From: Forficula auricularia
Taxonomy: Eukaryota > Arthropoda > Insecta > Dermaptera > Forficulidae
Reading direction: 5' to 3'
Length of the DNA stretch: 64,000 bases
Assembly (NCBI GenBank): GCA_024734495.1
Contig: JALMQS010000055.1
Location: 9,521,652-9,585,651, forward strand
Below are positions 1-30,412 of this stretch, one piece after another (position 1 is the stretch's first letter; each line of letters opens with the position of its first letter). The notes under the pieces were generated by a model. That model was given only the letters and a program-made list of their open reading frames with translations. It ran no database searches and was not told the DNA's origin. The translations under genes and the position numbers were made by a program.

Positions 1-260
1 CAGGGGAGCGATGGGGGCGACCGCCCCCCAAAGCATTGGAGATCAACAATTTTTATATGTTTATTTAATCTTTTTTGTTATATAACATTAAATTTTAAAA
101 TTGAAGAAAATAAAGTTCTATGTGGGGGGGGGGGGGCGTCTCTGGCCGCCCCCACCCCCGCTTGGACAATTCGACTGCGACACACTTCCGAGATCAAAAG
201 TAGATCTTATATACCGGCGACCGCCCCCCCCCCCAAATCAGAGGTCTGGATCCGCGCCTG
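1..260. other. G/C homopolymer-rich stretch
   Basis: Runs of G near 123-136 and runs of C near 148-157 and 224-234 stand out in AT-rich surroundings. A short open frame crosses the runs but is low complexity, and no gene is seen. It could be the edge of a repeat truncated by the window. Confidence 0.5.
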
Positions 261-279
261 ATGTTGACTTTATTTCAAA

Positions 280-650
280 AATAATGATCGATTCTCATTT
301 AACAGTCGAGGAATAACCATTCTACATTCGATTTTTGACGTTTCGGTTTTTATTGGTAGCCATTGGTGAAGACATGGAGGAATCGACTTAAAATCAAAAA
401 TACCAATCGATTCTTATCTAATACTTGAGGAATAACAATTCTACATTAGATTTTTGACCCTTCGATTATTATTGGTAACCATTGCTGAAGACATGGAGGA
501 ATCGACTTAAAATCAAAAATAACGATCGATTCTTATCTAATAGTAGAGGAATAACCTTATTGCATTCCATTTTTGATGTTTTGACTATTAATGGCAAGCT
601 CTACTGAAAACGTGGAAAAATCGACTTAAAATCAATAAGACTAAATTCTT
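280..650. repeat. Degenerate copies of the 119-bp satellite
   Basis: About three diverged units share the phrases gaagacatggaggaatcgac and ttgaggaataac with the large array at 38.8-40.3 kb. Spacing is close to 119 bp. The last unit carries the same divergent edge variant (gaaaacgtgg) as the right end of the main array, so this looks like a dispersed copy of that edge. Confidence 0.8.
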
Positions 651-835
651 TTATGATAAACAACTCAAGCTTGAGAATAAGAGAATTTTTTATAAATAGA
701 GATTTTTAATACATTTTAAATATTTGTTTCATCTTATTTGTTATGAGTGTATATTGCAGTTAAATAGAATCACAAATTATGTCTATTTAAGACTTTATAA
801 TAAAACAATTATATTTATTCTCTGTTACTAATAAA

Positions 836-915
836 ACATCAATAAAGCAGCCACGTGGGGTCAGGGGGCGAAGCCTATTTAGCAAAGGCCCGCCGAAGGC
901 GGCAAGCTTAGTTAA
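836..915 (+). repeat. Short dispersed repeat with GC hairpin (copy 1)
   Basis: Shares aaaacatcaataaa, cagccacgt and the GC-rich hairpin ggcccgccgaaggcgg with 8293-8385. Sequence upstream of the shared block differs between the two copies. The hairpin arm is incomplete here. Confidence 0.6.
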
Positions 916-1029
916 TAATATATTACATAGGAAATAGCTAAATGGACTCTAGTACCCGAAGGGGAAAAAGGATTATAATAAAGATAAGAGTAAATAAATA
1001 TTATATTTAATATTCTGTTCTGGGGAAAC

Positions 1030-1930
1030 TAGCAGAGAGATTCATTCATCCTAAATTGGCTAGAGAGGGAGACATCTGAAAGGAATCTTCTCCCAGATAC
1101 CCAATTCGGTTTCAGAAAAGGACATTCGGCAGTTCATCAGATTGTGAGAGTCAGCCATTTTATTAGGGGTCGTTTAAATTTAAAAAAGCCACTGGGATGG
1201 TACTGCTTGATGTTGCTAAGGCATTCGACAGTGTTTTTCATTTAGGATTGGTAGCTAAATTATATCTTTTTGGTCTTCCCGGTACCCTATGTCGAGTTAT
1301 CGATAATTTTCTTAAGGAGAGAAGTTTCAGAGTGCGGGTGGGTCGTTCTAAATCATCCTGGTATCCTATAAGAGCAGGCGTTCCTCAAGGCGCTCTGTTA
1401 TCACCTTTGCTCTATGCTCTTTATACCTCGGATCTACCCAAGCTAAAATTTGCAAATATCGCTCAATATGCCGATGACATTGCTATTTATTACTCTCATC
1501 AGAATTTCAAATGCTTAAAGAGAAGAATCGAAGAGGAAACACAGGTTGTGTTAAACTATTTCAAAGATTGGAGACTCAAAATAAACCCAAATAAGTCTGA
1601 AGCTATTCTTTTTACAAGAAAATTTAAATATATTAATACTACATTAGATATTGGTGGATATGAATTAAAATGGCAGCCTAGTGTGCGATATCTTGGTGCT
1701 ACACTTGACCGTAGGGCGAATTGGGCTCTCCATACCAAGTTAGCCAGAGAGAAGGGTCTCCTGGCAGCGAAAATCATTTGGCCTTTGATTAGACCTGGCA
1801 GCCTGCTTCCTCTGAATGAAAAGTTGACTCTATACAAAATGCTTGTTCGGCCAATCATGGGATACGCTGCTCCCTGCATGTGCTTCCCTCGCCTCCAAAA
1901 CCAGGCTCAACGATTTGGAAAGGGTCCAGT
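1030..1930 (+). pseudogene. Jockey-like LINE reverse transcriptase fragment
   Basis: Truncated non-LTR retrotransposon reverse transcriptase. Readable in order are QFGFRKGHSAVH (about 1100-1135), VLLDVAKAFDSV, GVPQGALLSPLLYALYTSDL and the catalytic YADDIAIY near 1467-1490, followed by the thumb-like region to about 1920. The first part lies in a different frame from the rest. The join is the A run at 1182-1187, where one further A would restore the frame. There is no endonuclease domain upstream, and the 3' end loses similarity after about 1915. The Jockey clade is inferred from the GVPQG...LYTSD motif spacing. The copy is dead as it stands. Confidence 0.88.
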
Positions 1931-1939
1931 CAAAAACAT

Positions 1940-2115
1940 TAAGGAAAATGACCATTCCTCCTCCTGGAATCAACAACCATACTATATATATATTTGTCTA
2001 GATTAATTTGTAACAACGCTAAGAAATTTCTCAAAAAATTTCCCTCTTGCCTAGAATCGAACCTACGAACTCTTGAACTAAGGTCATTAGCTTTAACCAC
2101 TAGACCAATCTAACA
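1940..2115 (-). mobile_element. tRNA-derived SINE
   Basis: On the minus strand the head (about 2113-2040) has a polymerase III A box, tggtctagtgg, and a B box, ggttcgattct, at tRNA spacing. An AT-rich tail runs toward lower coordinates. The T stem is imperfect and the acceptor ends do not pair, so it is not a functional tRNA. It abuts the LINE fragment. Confidence 0.7.
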
Positions 2116-4100
2116 TTAATATTTATACCATGATTTCTGTTACTAAAACTATAAATTTTTGATTTAGACTTTGTGTCGAGATAATATTGTATTCATTTGA
2201 ACTCGAATGAAAATGAAAAAACACCAATTGATTTTAAATTAAAAAACATTAAATATAGTATTAATTAACGAGGCAAATTTGAGATATAATTGTCAGCTCG
2301 GATTTTAAACTGACGGCTCCAATTGATTTTCATTAACCAGGCAAATTTGAAATATAATTTTAATTTGCACTCGAATTTTGAAATGAAAGACTCCAATTCA
2401 TTTTAAATTAAGAAACATTAAATATATCGATAATTATTCCTCCCCCCCCTGCCCCGCCACTCAAAAATTAAATATTCAATTCGCTTTTCTTTGCGCACAG
2501 AAAAAAATCAATCACATCTTATTTGATTTATATATTATTTGTTTATTTTTTAATAATTTGCCACTTTTTTATAATTTTTTAAAAATCTAAATTTTGTTAT
2601 TCTTATTTTTTGATTTTTACAAAATTAAACGACTTAAGACACGCATGCCCATATGAGTTTCTCATTGCAATACTGGAGCAGCCTGTCATACAAACAACAC
2701 CTGATCTCTTTTAAATATTTGAGCCTTATATCGATTATCGATCCCAAATTTTAAAAAAAATGATATAATATAATTCTCCTCCTCACACGATACCACTTAT
2801 TTAAATAAATCTATTTCCACACAAAAAATATCACAATGCTGTAGATTATAGAAAAAAAAATACTTCCAGATTCATATCTAGAGCCTCATTTCTGTAGCTG
2901 TGTCAGGACGAAAATGAGGCGAAACTTTTAAGAGACTATGTATTTTCGGGAGTTTACAGGTATACATTTGGAGTGTGGTTTTTTAAGAGGAATACAAATT
3001 TTTGGACCGAGACGCCGCCCGCCAGGGCACCAGCCCGGAGGGCCGAGCTTCGAGGGCGTGCCGAAGGCATCGCACGAAAAGCTCGTATTTTAAGAATTCA
3101 GCTTATTCGTATAGTCTTAAGGTAGTTGTTCAACCATTAGGATTTTTTTTAATTTAGATAGATTACCAGCTCGTATAATAAGAATCGGGCTAAACATGAC
3201 TTCTCTAAAAGAAAACCTAGAAAATAGTGTTCAAAAGTTCGAAAATAATGCACAATCAAGTCTCAACCCTCTAATTAACGAACTATACCGGATGTGACAC
3301 TTCATTTCTCATTTAGTGATATTCATTTCATCATCATTCATTTTGTTTTGTTTTGTGTTTTCTTTTTTTTATGTTAAAAATAAAGTATATGGGGTTTTTT
3401 ATCAATTTTTTCCCTTACCATAATAAGGAGTGAAAATAATATATAATAAAATAAAAATAATGGACATTCGATGGTGAGGCTTTCGGGCCTCGAGGCCGAA
3501 GTTTTTTTTATAATTGTAAAACATGTTGTATTTTTTTTTATATTGGATAATAAAGATCATTATTTATTTATATTTAATATTTATTTACTATGAGTTAAGG
3601 ATTCTAGGTCACTTATTTCTACATTAAAGATTATTTCAGAACATTATTTCATTATTAAAGATGTTTCACCTTGCACCAACACCACAATCTCTACTAATTA
3701 TTAAAGGATTATAATACGAAGATCTCTGTAGCTATATCCTGAAAAGATAGAAAAAGATCTAAAAACTCGAAAATTCGGCATACTCTATTTATTAATAATT
3801 GTACCATAAGTTTGAATTAATTTTTTGAACTGAGAAATAGTAGGTATTCTCTCATTTTCCAAAAAATGCAGGCGCTTGATGTGTGAAAATTTTAGAAGAA
3901 TTAGTCTAACTACTCAAGCCTCGAAGATCTGAACCTAAATAATTCAAAAGAGCATGGAACAAAGAAATAAAGAAAATTTGGAAAATGATCAATTTTAGAT
4001 GGGTAGGTACTATCCCCAATTTTTGCTTAAAGAGCAAATTAATATCTTTCATATTAAATTTTACTTTCACTTTTTTTTTTTTTTTTTTTTTTCCCTCCCT
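2116..4100. other. AT-rich DNA with one GC island
   Basis: No gene is seen. A GC-rich island at about 3005-3090 (gacgccgcccgccagggcac and following) contrasts with the flanks. C runs lie near 2443-2456. Open frames at 3906-4263 cross a T run and show no recognisable protein. Confidence 0.5.
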
Positions 4101-4439
4101 GGCCTTGCTCATAACAAAGCATTTGGCCAACTCTATAGTATTAAAAAATTTATTTTTACCCCTTAACAAGGACCAATATGACACCAGAGCGGCGCCCCCA
4201 CAGCACAGCAATAGGAGTACCCGCGGCACACGCCGCCCGGGCCACAAAAAGTTCCTGCCTTGATCCTTAGTATAAAAACTGAGGCCTAAGATGTAAAAGG
4301 TCTCAGAAGATCATTGTCGAAGACTATGAATAAGTTTGAAATGTCTTTAAGGGATTCATAATAAGTAATGATTAAATGAGATATGGAGTAGTATGTCAAG
4401 TGTTATTCCAAAACCATCCAATAGACAAAATATGCCCTA

Positions 4440-4710
4440 TTATTATCTTGGTAATGTCCGATTTAACATTTGTATAATGGAGAAGAATTGTCATTCGTGT
4501 TGGTAGCAAAATTTTTCTTTAGTAATATCAGTGTAAAATTTGTCAATTTTGATCTTATATCTATCACAGTTCAAATATATATGATCAATATCCCCAATAT
4601 TTTCACCACCACACACGCAAAATGGAGTATCCCTGACTCCCAGTCTATGTAGGTGAGACGGTGTGGGAGCATGACCGCTACGAAGGCGAAATATCAGTGT
4701 GGACAGATTT
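4440..4710 (-). pseudogene. LINE C-terminal zinc-knuckle fragment
   Basis: Read on the minus strand from about 4706 downward, the frame gives LRSGHAPTPSHLHRLG, then a Cys-rich CVCGGEN...DHIYLNCDRY segment. This is the C-terminal CCHC-like end typical of Jockey/I-type LINE ORF2 proteins. Stops follow further downstream. It is a short decayed piece, possibly from a different family than the fragment at 1030-1930. Confidence 0.65.
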
Positions 4711-5249
4711 TTAAAATAATGGTTGTATATGAACCATGGTGTATGGGTAGAAGTGTAAAAGTGTGTGAAAAAGAAGTGTAAAGGTAAAAGTGTAGAACCA
4801 TACTTTCACTTAAGTACTGTAAAAAATGTAATTGAAAACACTAGTCAACATTGAATCCACTGACTAATCACCTTTTCGATTTTTTCTTTCATAAATATCC
4901 TTGTTTCTCGGATAATTTAACATTGCATACACAGGTAGAACCAAATCTATTTTGAACTGCTACACTTTTTATTATCTACGCAAAACCCAGAATCGTGTAG
5001 TTAGTTTAACTGTCATGACAGAAAACTTTCATAGTCACAAAACAATGTCACGTGAGAAGGCACCTTTAATAAAATCATTTTAAATAAAATATTGTTATTT
5101 ATTTTATAAATTTTCAAGTAAATAAACAAAAACAAAATCATGACTTTTATTAAATATATATCATTTTCGGTAGATAATTTTTGAGTAAATCTATTTTATT
5201 TTTTCTAACTTGTATTCCAAATTTTAATATACAGTAAAAATTCACATCA
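4711..5249 (+). promoter_or_regulatory. Upstream region of HSP70
   Basis: AT-rich flank. A pyrimidine-rich tract ending in tatacag at about 5228-5234, 15 bp before the ATG, could be the 3' splice site of a 5'-UTR intron, as is common in heat-shock cognate genes. I see no array of alternating nGAAn/nTTCn units, so strong heat-shock elements are not apparent here. The transcription start cannot be placed. Confidence 0.35.
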
Positions 5250-23379
<18,130 letters not shown>

Positions 23380-23423
23380 CACAAGGTCTCAATAATATTA
23401 ACTCGGATCAAAATTATTACGAT

Positions 23424-23440
23424 AATAAAAAGTCAATAAA
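23424..23440 (+). terminator. HSP70 polyadenylation signals
   Basis: Two AATAAA hexamers at 23424-23429 and 23435-23440, 45-60 bp after the stop codon. Confidence 0.75.
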
Positions 23441-23504
23441 TATAAATTAAATATAAATATATTTATTTTATTTTTGTGACTAGTGTTTTCAGAAAACTAC
23501 ACTG

Positions 23505-24966
23505 GACAAATTTCAATTACAAACGAAATAAATTTTGTAATGGAAATGCGTTTCTTGCTAGGGACCACATTTTAAATTGTTAGATAATAGTCCAAGAGTG
23601 ATGACACATTTTGACTAGATTTGACCCAACTAAATAATGCGTAATAGTACTGTCTATGATATTGCAGTGAAATGGCCGGTCTAGGCTGGCTGTAGGTATG
23701 CCATGGCGGCATGACGTGTAAAAAAATACACATGTGATAAAAAATATTTTTGAGCCACAATGAAATTATAAAAATTATAACTTATAGACAATTATAAACA
23801 TAATAATATATTCACCCCAGATCATTTGAGTGGTGGGACGTGGAACCAGACTACTAAAGTGTATTTTTACAACATTAAAAAAATAGCATCAAATATTTTT
23901 TTTCATGTTGTAAAAATACACTATGAGGTGGTCTGGTTCCACGTTCCACCACTCAAATGGTCTGGAGTGAATATATTATGTTTATAATTGACTATAAATT
24001 ATAATTTTTATAATTTCATTGTGGGTCAAAAATATTTTTTATAACATATGTATTTTTTACCACACTCACACCATGCGCAGTACCTGGTCCACCTGCTACA
24101 GCCAGCCACCAGACTGGCCATTCCCTGTACAACTATCATAGACAGTACTATTACGCATTATTTCTAGTTGGGTCAAATTCGTAGTCAAAATGTGTCACCA
24201 GATCTATCAGGACTATAAACGAAGTTAGTTTAATAACACTATTAAACAAAAATTTCTCCCGGTAAACCTACCAATGGATTCCAGGTGAGTTTTATACGCT
24301 GATTATCATGCAATTTCCCGATTTCTTAAAACACGTCAGTGTTTTGAGATATTATCGGTCAAAATGAGGAAAAAGGCTGAACTATTTTCGAGTCCCATTA
24401 AATAATAAACAGCAATATTTGAAATCAAAATATTTTGGTGAAGTAATAGAAAACAGCTTCCTCTTTGATTTTCAAATTACCACTTGTTTTTAGCTCAATT
24501 AGAACTCGAGTTATAACTTAAAAACTAAGACCTTATGTTTTTATCTATGTTTATTATCATTTATAATCACGTAGTTTTAGTTTTTTTTATTACTCGAGTT
24601 ATAATTGAGCTAAAAACAAGTGGTAATTTTAAAATCAAAGAGGAAGCTGTTTTCTATTACGTCACCAAAATATTTTGATTTCAAATATTGCTGATTAATA
24701 TCTAATGGGACTCAAACATAGGTCAAAATGGCCATTTTCGTCATTTTGACTGAGAATATCTCAAACTTTGACGTGTTGTAAAAAATCGGAAAATTGCATG
24801 ATAATCAGCGAATAAAACTCTGCTGGAATCCATTGTTAGGTTTACCGGGAGAAATTTTTGTTTAATAATATCGTTCGTTTATCTAAGAGACATTTAAAAA
24901 TGTGGTCCCTAGGAAGAAACGAATTTCCATTACAAAATTCATTTTGTTTATAATTGAAATTTGTCC
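23505..24966. mobile_element. Compound palindrome: two hairpins inside outer arms
   Basis: The outer arms (23505-23578 and 24892-24966) are inverted copies sharing aatgtggtccctag. They enclose two separate long palindromes: about 23589-24215, centred near 23895 (shared ggtctggttccacgt), and about 24225-24880, centred near 24565 (shared gagctaaaaacaagtgg). The order is A, B-B', C-C', A'. No coding. It starts about 65 bp after the HSP70 polyadenylation signal. Confidence 0.85.
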
Positions 24967-26360
24967 CTTGAAAGGGGCAGATTTTTTTATCTAATAAATT
25001 TAATTATTTTCTTTTTCTTTCTTTCTTTTTTTATACAATCCAATGCAAAAAGTCGGGACGCACCAGTGAGATGCAGCTTCTATGGATCTCAAAAGAATTG
25101 CATTACCGAAGAGGGGAAAGTTGATCAAGTGAAAGGGTGGAGCCGTAGGTGTTTGTGCACCCGGGTTTTTAGGGTTTGAAGATTATAAGTGTCGGGAAAG
25201 ATGGAGGCAGGGAGAGAGTTTCAGTTCCTACTTTTAGAAACGAACTAGTAGAATTCACTGGGGAATTGAGATGCATAAATAATTAAAACTACAATTTTTT
25301 TTTAATTGGAACATCTGTTTCTTTTTTCTAAAAAATCGACTTTTCGGAAGATCTTCTCTTCTTCTTCAGAGCTTAAGGTAGTTCTTTCGCGACAATCTAC
25401 ACAAAAGTTTTAGCCTCGTAACCACTCTCTAGCATATGAACGGTACTAAAATTTTAGGTTATGTTTTTTAATGTAACTGTACTTCTCACACTACTATCCT
25501 CTTTATGAATGGATTGTTTTTATATCCTCCACTAAAAATAATCGCTCAAATTATTTTTTATTTTTTATCAAATCTACGAGGTAGATAATTTCAATTTTTT
25601 TTAGTTACTTCGAATATATTATTCTAACAAATATTAGCTTTTCATCAAAATGGTGAAAGTCCTTCAATGAAAAAAAATAAAATAATCATCATTTTTCCAC
25701 CCTTTCCCAATCTACCATATGTAAAAATTTCATGTTTGATATGGTAAATCGTCTTCAAATTTTAACATTGTGTTTATTATGCTTGTAATGACTTATATTC
25801 CAAGTTTCGAAGATTTGAATTTTTGCATTTGTGAAAGAACTACCTTAAAATGATCATCTAAGTAAGCTTGTAACCACATCCTTCTTGTCTCATTTAACAC
25901 TTCTTGGACTTTTTCTGGTATTAAAATTTAAGACTAACATCACCATAACTATCTGTGTAATAGAAAACACGAATTAACTAAATTTTAGCACATGGGTTTA
26001 AATTAAAAATAAATAAGAGCTAGACTAATGTTTATATCTGAGAAAGGAGTATTGAGATAAGCGAAGAGAGTGTGGGAGTTAAAGAATTTTGCTATATAGA
26101 AAGTAAAATAATGTGAACCGGTTGAATTCAAAAGAAATAAAGTCTAAAATAGTTCAATCTAAGTTACTGTTTAATTCAAAACCAAAATGATTATGCTCCT
26201 CATCAAATAGCTTAGAAAAAGAAAAGGTGTTGCTGAGAATATATTTATGGAGCCTCGGAATGCGAAACCTGAACGATTGTAGAGAGGAGAAAAATATGCT
26301 CAGGCACTTCATAGGGCATGAAATGTCGTGCTATAGGACAGTGGTGAAGTGGCAAATAAA
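24967..26360. other. Intergenic AT-rich DNA
   Basis: No gene recognised. The segment about 25050-25160 (atgcagcttctatggatctc, then gtaggtgtttgtgc) resembles 54870-54940 and is a repeat fragment of unknown type. A hammerhead-like motif at 25338-25369 is listed separately. Confidence 0.5.
25338..25369 (-). ncRNA. Hammerhead-like core (25.3 kb)
   Basis: On the minus strand: CTGAAGA, A, stem GAAGA/TCTTC, C, then GAAA, A, GTC. The closing stem I is not evident, so this is a partial or decayed motif. Confidence 0.35.
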
Positions 26361-26427
26361 TAGAAAATTGAGTGGATATTGATGAGAAAGTCCAAAAAGA
26401 AGATAATTTATACTATCTTTTTATTCA

Positions 26428-26466
26428 CAAACCGACGTTTCGGAGGCTCTCCTTCTTCAGGGTTTT
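26428..26466 (-). ncRNA. Hammerhead-like ribozyme motif (26.4 kb, minus)
   Basis: Read on the minus strand: GGTTTT complement (AAAACC, 26461-26466) as stem I, CTGAAGA (26454-26460), A, stem II GGAG/CTCC, GAAAC, GTC (26434-26436), then GGTTTG closing stem I (26428-26433). All conserved core bases of CUGANGA...GAAA and an NUH site are present, with one extra base before stem II. Confidence 0.6.
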
Positions 26467-26577
26467 GAGAATCAGTGAAGGAAATCCAATGAGACATTAC
26501 CCTTTAATAATATATTTTTACTGCCACTGAAAGGGGAGACAGAGGGGAATGTCGCATTGGATTCCCTTCACTTTTCA

Positions 26578-26620
26578 AAACCCTGAAGAAGGAGGGAATA
26601 GCCTCAGAAACGTCGGTCTA
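26578..26620 (+). ncRNA. Hammerhead-like ribozyme motif (26.6 kb, plus)
   Basis: AAACC, CTGAAGA (26583-26589), A, stem GGAGG/CCTC, then GAAAC (26607-26611) and GTC. It is the opposite arm of the palindrome. Stem I is partly mismatched. Confidence 0.5.
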
Positions 26621-26699
26621 TGAATAAAAAGATAGTATAAATTATCTTCTTTTTTTATGGACTGCCTCATCAATATCCATTCAATTTCACTTATCAGTC

Positions 26700-28868
26700 C
26701 GTCTCCAAAAATTACTCCAATCTTAGATAGAAAATATTTCTAAAGTATTCTAAATTCCGTTCTTTATCTAAAATTTTGGGATTAAAAAAGTCAGAATTAT
26801 ATCCCAGGTTAGTAGCTAGCTACTAGCATGGAAAATTCGGAATTTTGTTGTAAATGAATGAATTCGAAATTTTAAATATTTTTCTGTCCGAAACGTTTAA
26901 AATTTTAATAAACGTTTGAAGATTTGTATTTATTTATATAGATATATATTTAGTTGCATCAAGCAGATGACAACTTCAACCTTTTGAAAAATTCAAAAAA
27001 TGTTAAGTGTAATATTCACCTTGAATTACTGCAACGGCCCATGCTGAAGATCTAGAAGCCATCTCTTTGTTTTCGTAGATGGTTGTCTCTAGAAACATCT
27101 CGAAAACAGATTAGCATCCCTGACGTTGGCATGGCGTATCCCAACCACCCTCATACACCTATTGCTAATTCTATCCCTTTGAGCTTATTAAAAATTATAT
27201 CATGCAATCATTCATATAGTGGTTTTGTAGCGGATCCCACGGAGGGAGAGGCGATGAACCTGGAAGCCCTAACGACTAATAAAACAACATCGAAAATCTT
27301 AGACCCAGAAAACTACCAATTTTAAGGAGATTGTCTTACTTTGTGAAGATAAATCCGCCCTCTGAAGATTCATCCTCCTTTGATCCTTTGGACCAGTTGA
27401 TCCATCCATTAACGTTCGGAAGGGAATGCTGTAAATCTATCATTTGCTAACCTATCTGAATTTAATTTCTAATAAAAATCTCAATTTGAAAAATAGTTCA
27501 AAAAAATTATTTAACTGAATTAGAAAAGTTTATTAAATTAAAAATTTTAATGATGAAATGATGGAAAAGGTGAAAATGAATACAGAAATTTCGAATAAAA
27601 CAATTAATTAGGATGACATTTTAATCCTTCTTTAAAAATTAATAATTTACTAATTTAATCATTTTATATTTTAATTACGATATGCATTGAAAAAAGAAAA
27701 AATTGAATGATTTTTACCATGAATTTATCAAATGAAAATGAAAAATTTATGAAAAGCAATTTTAAATTTAAAAAGTTAAATTTAATTTCATTTAGTATTT
27801 GTTTTTATTAATAAAATCTCTAATCTAAAATTAAAAGTTGTAGGGTGAAACCTGAAAGAAAAAACATCCTGTTGCAAAAATCCCTAATTTTCTAAAGTAT
27901 TTGATCCCTAACAAAAATTAAAAGCCATGCTTGTAAAAAAAGATTTTTGTACTTATATGGAATGCGAAGCTATGAAGTGCAGATTCAAGAGACGAGTAGA
28001 ATAAAGCCGAGAAGAGAAGAAGGGATGACTAAAACACCATGGAAGAACAGAAAAAAATCAATTAAAAAATTGAAAAATTAAGTAAAAATTTAAAACTAGA
28101 TAAATATTAAATAAATATAATGTGTTTTTTAGTCTAGTAAAGAAAAAAAAACGGGTATAAAGTTTGAAATCGTTTTCATAAAGAAAAATATTAGAAAAGT
28201 CGAACAAGTGTGTTTTGAATTAACATTTAATAAATTAATTAATGCAAGAAACTGCAAGCATGTTAACGACGCCTGAAAAGCCATTTTTTTCTTCAATTTG
28301 ATTTATAATTAAATCTTCAAAAAGAATGTTTCTACCTATTTTAAAGACGTATCGATTCGAGAAGTAATACTTTAAATCAAAAAATTAGTAATTTTACTTG
28401 AAAAAAAACTTCGTCGATCATTTCCACTATAAATAACACTTGTTTTTATCTCAAACAGAATCCGATTTAGAATAATAATAATTAAAAAAAAACAACTACA
28501 TTTTCATGTTTTTTTCTCATTCAAAAAAATATAGTTTTAGTTTGTTTTGTTTTACTATAAATCAAATTCTCATTGATCTAAAATCAGGCGTTATATTGTA
28601 TTTGATCGATGAAACTTCATTTAAATTAATAAAATTAAATATTTTGATTTCATGTATCGCTGCCCTGAATCAATGCACCTTTTTAATATAGGCTAAAATA
28701 GTATTTTTAAGAGATTTAATCACCGTATTTTAAACCAGAGCTGATATCGTCTATCTACTGCAATTTTCATAACCAGTACTCCAAAAGCCTCAGGAAATAA
28801 GATTATATTTTTATTTTGTTGGGTTGTATTATTATTATTAATATTTTTATTGAATAATTTGTAAATTG
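26700..28868. other. Intergenic AT-rich DNA
   Basis: Mostly featureless. A frame at 27083-27325 (80 codons) lies in slightly GC-richer sequence around 27050-27300 but shows no known domain, start context or splice partner. I treat it as probably non-coding. Confidence 0.45.
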
Positions 28869-28876
28869 ATCTAATG

Positions 28877-29408
28877 CAGTACTTCTTAAACCGCGGATCA
28901 TGATCGTATTTTGGGTATCAATTAAATTTTATAGTTGCAAAATTGATTAAACGTCAATGGCAATGAAAAAATTATAATGCGCAGTGACCAAAAATTGACC
29001 TCCAAAAATTAATCGAAATACATCATTGAATGAATTTTGTTTTTGAGATTGGGGCAGAATTTTGCCATTTTGTACTACATATTTATGCCAAATTTCGTTC
29101 TCACCATTATAAAATAAAAATACAAATCAAATTTGAAAAATGTTGAATATGCTTTAATTCCCACAGAGTATTAAATATTCAACCAAAATTTGATCTTTTT
29201 CTATTAAGAAGCAACAGCACATTTATTTCATTAATATTTAAATTTAATATGTAAATTTAATAAATTGTATAATGATTATAATAAGTATGTTTAACAAAGA
29301 TTATCTTTAAAATAAATTGCTTTATTATGATTTACTAGTAAAAATGTTTGTTAATTCCATATAGATATATAATCTGGGGTCGCGAATAAAAATGTTTAAG
29401 AAGCGCTG
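28877..29408. mobile_element. hAT-like MITE
   Basis: Inverted ends cagtacttcttaaac and gtttaagaagcgctg, with 8-bp target duplications atctaatg (28869-28876) and atctaata (29409-29416). 532 bp, no transposase. Confidence 0.85.
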
Positions 29409-29692
29409 ATCTAATAATTAATTAGAAAATTCAATTAGTATGTTAAATATCTAGATACATACCTCGTGGGTCGAATTAAGGAGCCTCCTCGCAGTGGACT
29501 ACGTAGGGAGAAATAAATCCAGCACTCGAGTCGACACTTTACTAGAAAAAAAAATTAAACCCGATTAATAAATACACTGTAGATATAGAATATTCTACAA
29601 AAATGTTTCAATTTTACAGATTTAAAATTATAGAATAGACGATCCGTGAGCGTTAAAACACAATTAAAGCCATGATATATTTTTACTCTACC

Positions 29693-30412
29693 AAACAGGG
29701 TATTGTAATCGTGCATGAAAAGAGTGTTTTTTTCCTTCTTTTTTTCGAACATGCCTCAAAAACGGCTAACGAAACGATTTTGATTAAAAAAAAAATTGAG
29801 CAAACCATGGCATTTCGCTCTACAAAAAAGCTCTTATGAGTGAATATCGAAAAAACTATTTTTCTAGATAATAATTGTTTTGTCAAAATGTATGTTAGTC
29901 TGGTTGTCTGGTTGGTTGTTGTTAGTCTGTGCGTTACTAAATTTTTGTGGACGAGCTAGCTCAAAAACAAGTTTGAATATTGAAACAAAATTTCACACAA
30001 AGTTTTGGTCCATTGAGATTAAGAGCTGATTAGATTTTGGTGCATATCGATCTAAAATTAAGGGCGGTGGAGGGGGGGGGGGGTAAAAATTAAAAAATCT
30101 AGACCATTTGAGCAAACTCAAGCATATTTTTTGTATACATAATCAGTGGACCCCCAGAAGTCTAAAAATTCAAAAACTAACCTCCCAAAATAGAGGGGGG
30201 GGGGTATGGTCAAAAAATGAAAATCTAGGCTCTTGTATTAAACTCAACCAAATTGTAAATACATAATCCCCAGGAGCCTAAATGTAAAATTAACCGCCCC
30301 CCCCCCCCCTTACAGTTGAATATAAATAATTTTATTAAATATTAAATATAAGTGAGAGCCAGGTTGTATGGTAAAGTCAAGTGAATGGACACATCAGAAC
30401 ACGTCAGCTTAT
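29693..30412 (+). repeat. Dispersed element with ctcaaaaacggct core (copy a)
   Basis: Shares cagggtattgtaatcgtgca, ctcaaaaacggct, agagctgattagattttggt and the end tggtaaagtcaagtg with 31362-32335, 56964-57330, 62680-63180 and, inverted, 49539-49760. Contains G- and C-runs. No coding; class unknown. Confidence 0.75.

Larger units (their letters stand above)
26366..26697. mobile_element. PLE-type palindrome with two hammerhead-like cores
   Basis: Inverted arms about 26366-26495 and 26560-26697 share gatattgatgag-type ends and the ccgacgtttc block. Each arm carries a hammerhead-like motif. Inverted terminal copies are typical of Penelope-like element insertions. Confidence 0.65.

Noticed and set aside
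3906..4263. Opposing open frames of about 90-113 codons
   Set aside because: They cross a long T run, overlap on both strands and show no recognisable domain.
4711..5249. Heat-shock elements upstream of HSP70
   Set aside because: Only isolated gaa/ttc words were seen, without the alternating 5-bp array.
27083..27325. 80-codon open frame as a possible gene
   Set aside because: No known motif, no clear promoter or splice partners, surrounded by repeats.
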